NCBI GenBank assembly: GCA_900768265.1
Contig: CAAGCF010000036.1
Coordinates: 1-64,000, forward strand
DNA from: an uncultured Collinsella sp.
GTDB lineage: Bacteria > Actinomycetota > Coriobacteriia > Coriobacteriales > Coriobacteriaceae
Direction: 5' to 3'
Length of the DNA: 64,000 nucleotides
In this document: positions 61,677 through 64,000 of the stretch, piece by piece
Position numbering within the stretch: the first letter of the stretch is position 1
Layout of the letters: each line of letters begins with the position of its first letter
Made by a program: the position numbers and the translations under genes
The notes under the pieces: model-generated
Seen by the model: the letters and a program-made list of their open reading frames with translations, nothing else
What the model was told of the DNA's origin: nothing
Databases searched by the model: none

Positions 61677-61741
61677 GGCCGCCACGGTCTTGAGGCGACG
61701 GTGGGTATGATAGCCGCTCACACGGCGGCAGGCAAGCAAAG

Positions 61742-61771
61742 GGCGCGGCAGCCCCGCAGGGCCACCGCGCC
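61742..61771 (-). terminator. Probable terminator of prfC
   Basis: On the minus strand GGCGCGG and CCGCGCC pair around a GC-rich loop, followed by CTTTGCTT. It is just after the prfC stop. The T-tract is weak. Confidence 0.5.
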
Positions 61772-61777
61772 GGCACG

Positions 61778-63391
61778 CTAAAACGTTACGTTGCCAAACT
61801 CCGACAGGACAAGGTCGGGGTTATGGTCGGTCGCCCAATCCACGTTCCACGGGCTCGTGAACAGCAGCAGCTTGCCGCCGCGCATGTCCTCGACACGCAA
61901 GGTGTCGCGCGTGAGCGAAAGGCCCGGGATATCGATGGTGTCGGGGTCGTTTTGGATCCAGCGGATGTCCGTATAGGGCAGCGGCTGGCGACGAACCTCA
62001 ACGCGGTACTCGGCCTTCAGGCGGCGCTCGCGCACCTCACACTGCAGCACGCCGACCACGCCCACAATGACGCTCTCCATGCCGGCACCCAGCTCGCGGA
62101 AGATCTGGATGGCGCCCTCCTGGGCAAGCTCCTCCATACCCTTCACGAACTGCTTGCGCTTGAGCGTGTCGACCTGCGTGATGCGGGCGAACATCTCGGG
62201 GGCAAACGTCGGGATCTGCGGGTACTGCACGTGGCGCTTGCCGGAGCACACGGTGTCGCCAATGCTAAAGATGCCCGGGTCGAACAGGCCCACGATATCG
62301 CCGGCATACGCCTCGTCCACGATGGCGCGGTCGTCGGCCATCATCGAGGTGCCCGTCGCCAGCTTGAGCTTGCGGTTGCCCTGCATGTGGAAGGCATCCA
62401 TGCCGCGCTCGAACTTGCCCGAGCAGATGCGCACAAAAGCGATGCGGTCGCGGTGGTTCTTGTCCATGTTGGCCTGGATCTTAAACACAAAGCCGCTAAA
62501 GTCGTTCTCGGCGGGCGCGACCGGCTCGCTGGTGAGCGTATCGGTGTAGGCGCGCGGCGTCGGTGCCAGACGCAGGAACTCCTTGAGGAAGGGCTCCACG
62601 CCAAAGTTGGTGAGTGCCGAGCCAAAGAACGCCGGGCTCAGCTTGCCGCAGGCCACGGCATCCAGGTCGAGCTCGTCGCCGGCGCCATCGAGCAGCTCGA
62701 TGTCGTCCATCAGGTTCTTGTGGTTGTCCTCGCCGATGAGCTCGTCCATGGAAGGATCGCCCAACTCGGCCTCGACCTCGGCAACCTTCTTGGTGGCGTT
62801 GGCGTGGCCGTCGCCCTCAAAGGCGATGACGCGACGGGTCTGACGGTCGAACACGCCGCGGAAGTTGCGGCCGCTGCCGATCGGCCAGTTCATGGGATAC
62901 GTATTGATACCCAGGACGTTCTCGATCTCTTCCATGAGCTCAAACGGATCACGAGCCTCGTGGTCGAGCTTGTTCACAAAGGTGAAGATGGGAATATGAC
63001 GCAGCGTACAGACCTTAAAGAGCTTTTTGGTCTGAGCCTCGACGCCCTTAGCGCCGTCGATGACCATGACCGCGGCGTCGGCGGCCATGAGGGTACGGTA
63101 GGTATCCTCCGAGAAGTCCTGGTGGCCGGGGGTATCGAGGATGTTGACGCAGGCGCCGTTGTAGGTGAACTGCAGCACCGAGGAGGTAACGGAAATGCCG
63201 CGCTCCTTCTCGATGTCCATCCAGTCCGAGACGGCGTGCTTAGCCGAGCTCTTGCCCTTGACCGAGCCGGCGGTCTGGATGCTGCCGGTATAGAGCAGTA
63301 GCTTCTCGGTAAGCGTGGTCTTACCGGCATCCGGGTGGCTGATGATCGCGAAAGTGCGGCGCGACGAGATTTCATCCGACAGGCTTGCCAT
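61778..63391 (-). CDS. prfC: Peptide chain release factor 3
   Basis: 537 residues, AAAGGAT before the start. RF3 signature: RRTFAIISHPDAGKTTLTEK (G1), ERGISVTSSVLQF (G2), DTPGHQDFSEDTY (G3), NKLD (G4) and SALTNFGVEPFL; the C-terminal part is RF3-like. It is a GTPase that releases RF1/RF2 from the ribosome after termination. Length agrees with the family (about 530). A stand-alone gene; upstream of it is the palindromic array. Confidence 0.95.
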   Translation of the reverse strand: MASLSDEISSRRTFAIISHPDAGKTTLTEKLLLYTGSIQTAGSVKGKSSAKHAVSDWMDIEKERGISVTSSVLQFTYNGACVNILDTPGHQDFSEDTYRTLMAADAAVMVIDGAKGVEAQTKKLFKVCTLRHIPIFTFVNKLDHEARDPFELMEEIENVLGINTYPMNWPIGSGRNFRGVFDRQTRRVIAFEGDGHANATKKVAEVEAELGDPSMDELIGEDNHKNLMDDIELLDGAGDELDLDAVACGKLSPAFFGSALTNFGVEPFLKEFLRLAPTPRAYTDTLTSEPVAPAENDFSGFVFKIQANMDKNHRDRIAFVRICSGKFERGMDAFHMQGNRKLKLATGTSMMADDRAIVDEAYAGDIVGLFDPGIFSIGDTVCSGKRHVQYPQIPTFAPEMFARITQVDTLKRKQFVKGMEELAQEGAIQIFRELGAGMESVIVGVVGVLQCEVRERRLKAEYRVEVRRQPLPYTDIRWIQNDPDTIDIPGLSLTRDTLRVEDMRGGKLLLFTSPWNVDWATDHNPDLVLSEFGNVTF

Positions 63392-63537
63392 GCGGATCCT
63401 TTCTTTGCATTGAGTGCATTACGTCGTTGGAACCGCACTATTGTAGCCGCGAAACCCCGCCACAGGGCACCTATCAGGACAAATTCATCAGTTGGGGCTC
63501 GGACGGTGGAATGTCAGCGGTGTTCCGCGACGGTTTG
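63392..63537. promoter_or_regulatory. prfC upstream region
   Basis: 146 bases between the prfC start and the palindromic array; the prfC promoter should be here. No clear boxes or hairpins were seen. Confidence 0.35.
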
Positions 63538-63913
63538 TCTCAATCTGTAACACCTAGAAGGGTTTTTGACCTCCAGATGTTACAGATTGAGATGAACGCA
63601 CAGGGCGGGCAGCCAATATCTTGATCTGTAACAGTTAGCCAGCAAAAACGGGTCTAGATGTTACAGATCAAGACAAATGAGTGGACCTGTCAACAAAATC
63701 TCAATCTGTAACAGATGAACGGGTTTTTGACCTCCAGATGTTACAAATCGAGACAAACGGTCGGACGTCTCAGAAAGATCTCAATCTGTAACAGTTAGCT
63801 GCCAAAAACAACTCCAGATGTTACAGATTGAGACAAACGAATGGACAGGCAAATAACGTCTCAATCTGTAACAGTTAGTCATCCTAAACGGGTCTTAGTG
63901 TTACAGATTGAGA
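63538..63913. repeat. Array of ten 15-bp words in alternating orientation (five 55-bp hairpins)
   Basis: TCTCAATCTGTAACA and its complement TGTTACAGATTGAGA alternate every 40 bases. Plus-sense starts are 63538, 63619, 63699, 63779 and 63859; reverse-sense starts are 63578, 63659, 63739, 63819 and 63899. Each pair encloses a 25-base loop, and hairpins are 25-26 bases apart. Unit 2 has TCTTGATCTGTAACA with the exactly matching complement, a compensatory change. Unit 3 has mismatches on its right arm. Most loops share CTCCAGA or TCTAGA ends and a GTTTTTG or CAAAAAC core. No protein gene is in this stretch. It is not a CRISPR array by repeat size and orientation. Confidence 0.85.
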
Positions 63914-63951
63914 TGAATGAGTAGAGGGATGGACAGCCCCGTAATTTCCTC

Positions 63952-63981
63952 TTGCGTAACTGTGCATAGTGTATATATACT
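63952..63981 (+). promoter_or_regulatory. Possible promoter at the right edge
   Basis: TTGCGT (63952-63957) and TATACT (63976-63981) are 18 bases apart and point to a gene beyond the window. The -10 lies in an AGTGTATATATACT near-palindrome. Confidence 0.4.
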
Positions 63982-64000
63982 GTGCTTACCGGTTATATAC

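Noticed and set aside
61823..63301. A 492-codon open frame on the plus strand
   Set aside because: It is the antisense of prfC, whose motifs are unambiguous.
63538..63913. CRISPR array
   Set aside because: The repeated word is only 15 bp, alternates in orientation, and the loops are related to each other; no cas genes are seen.
1..64000. tRNA or rRNA genes
   Set aside because: I looked for T-loop words and conserved rRNA segments and found none with supporting structure.

Overview
The window is a GC-rich stretch of a chromosome from a gut actinobacterium of the class Coriobacteriia, most likely Collinsella or a close relative. The clues are a canonical bile salt hydrolase, surface proteins with an LAxTG-type sorting signal (the class E sortase motif of high-GC Gram-positives), many NCS2, EamA and MATE transporters, and an actinobacterial gene style with GTG starts and AAGGAG ribosome sites. 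The organism is an inference; no rRNA, tRNA or species marker was seen. Fifty protein genes are called. No complete transposon or CRISPR locus was seen.

Layout. 1-5.7 kb: an RGG-tailed protein, a small peptide-deformylase-like protein, a regulator-aminotransferase fusion with its own palindromic operator, and a divergent LysR/EamA pair. 5.8-11.3 kb: the potassium transporter Kup, bile salt hydrolase, a second deformylase homologue with a replaced catalytic Glu, and an AzgA-type purine permease. 11.4-20.6 kb: three paralogous beta-helix surface proteins with LAATG sorting signals. The first two form a tandem duplication that carried along the last 46 bp of the permease gene. Between copies two and three lie an esterase, a uracil permease and a MetE-like methyltransferase. 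20.7-26.9 kb: LuxR and LysR regulators, a HAD phosphatase, a TPP riboswitch with thiM / thiamine-binding protein / thiE, and a patatin. 27-31.6 kb: two paralogous GGDEF signalling proteins, one with an EAL domain. 31.7-34.6 kb: a flavoprotein, an ArsC-fold protein, a CobW GTPase and TrmL.

34.6-41.7 kb is a distinct block: two related AAA ATPases flank a short UvrA-like ABC protein, followed by a TetM-like ribosome-protection GTPase. Four near-identical palindromes sit at the gene ends in this block. 41.9-49.7 kb holds GNAT, RsmJ, RlmA, MATE, a second LysR/EamA pair, uracil-DNA glycosylase and small proteins. 49.7-60.1 kb is one long minus-strand operon: hybrid histidine kinase, MoxR ATPase, DUF58 protein, membrane transglutaminase-like protein whose nucleophile Cys is Ser, and a 1412-residue LRR surface protein. 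60.2-63.4 kb: a dehydrogenase, a queuosine-precursor-type transporter and release factor RF3.

The most unusual signals are non-coding. At the right edge, ten copies of a 15-bp word alternate in orientation every 40 bp and show compensatory changes. Near the left edge are two nested-hairpin elements with conserved loops and covarying stems. Across the window there are several families of REP-like palindromes, many with a GGGAC/GTCCC core.
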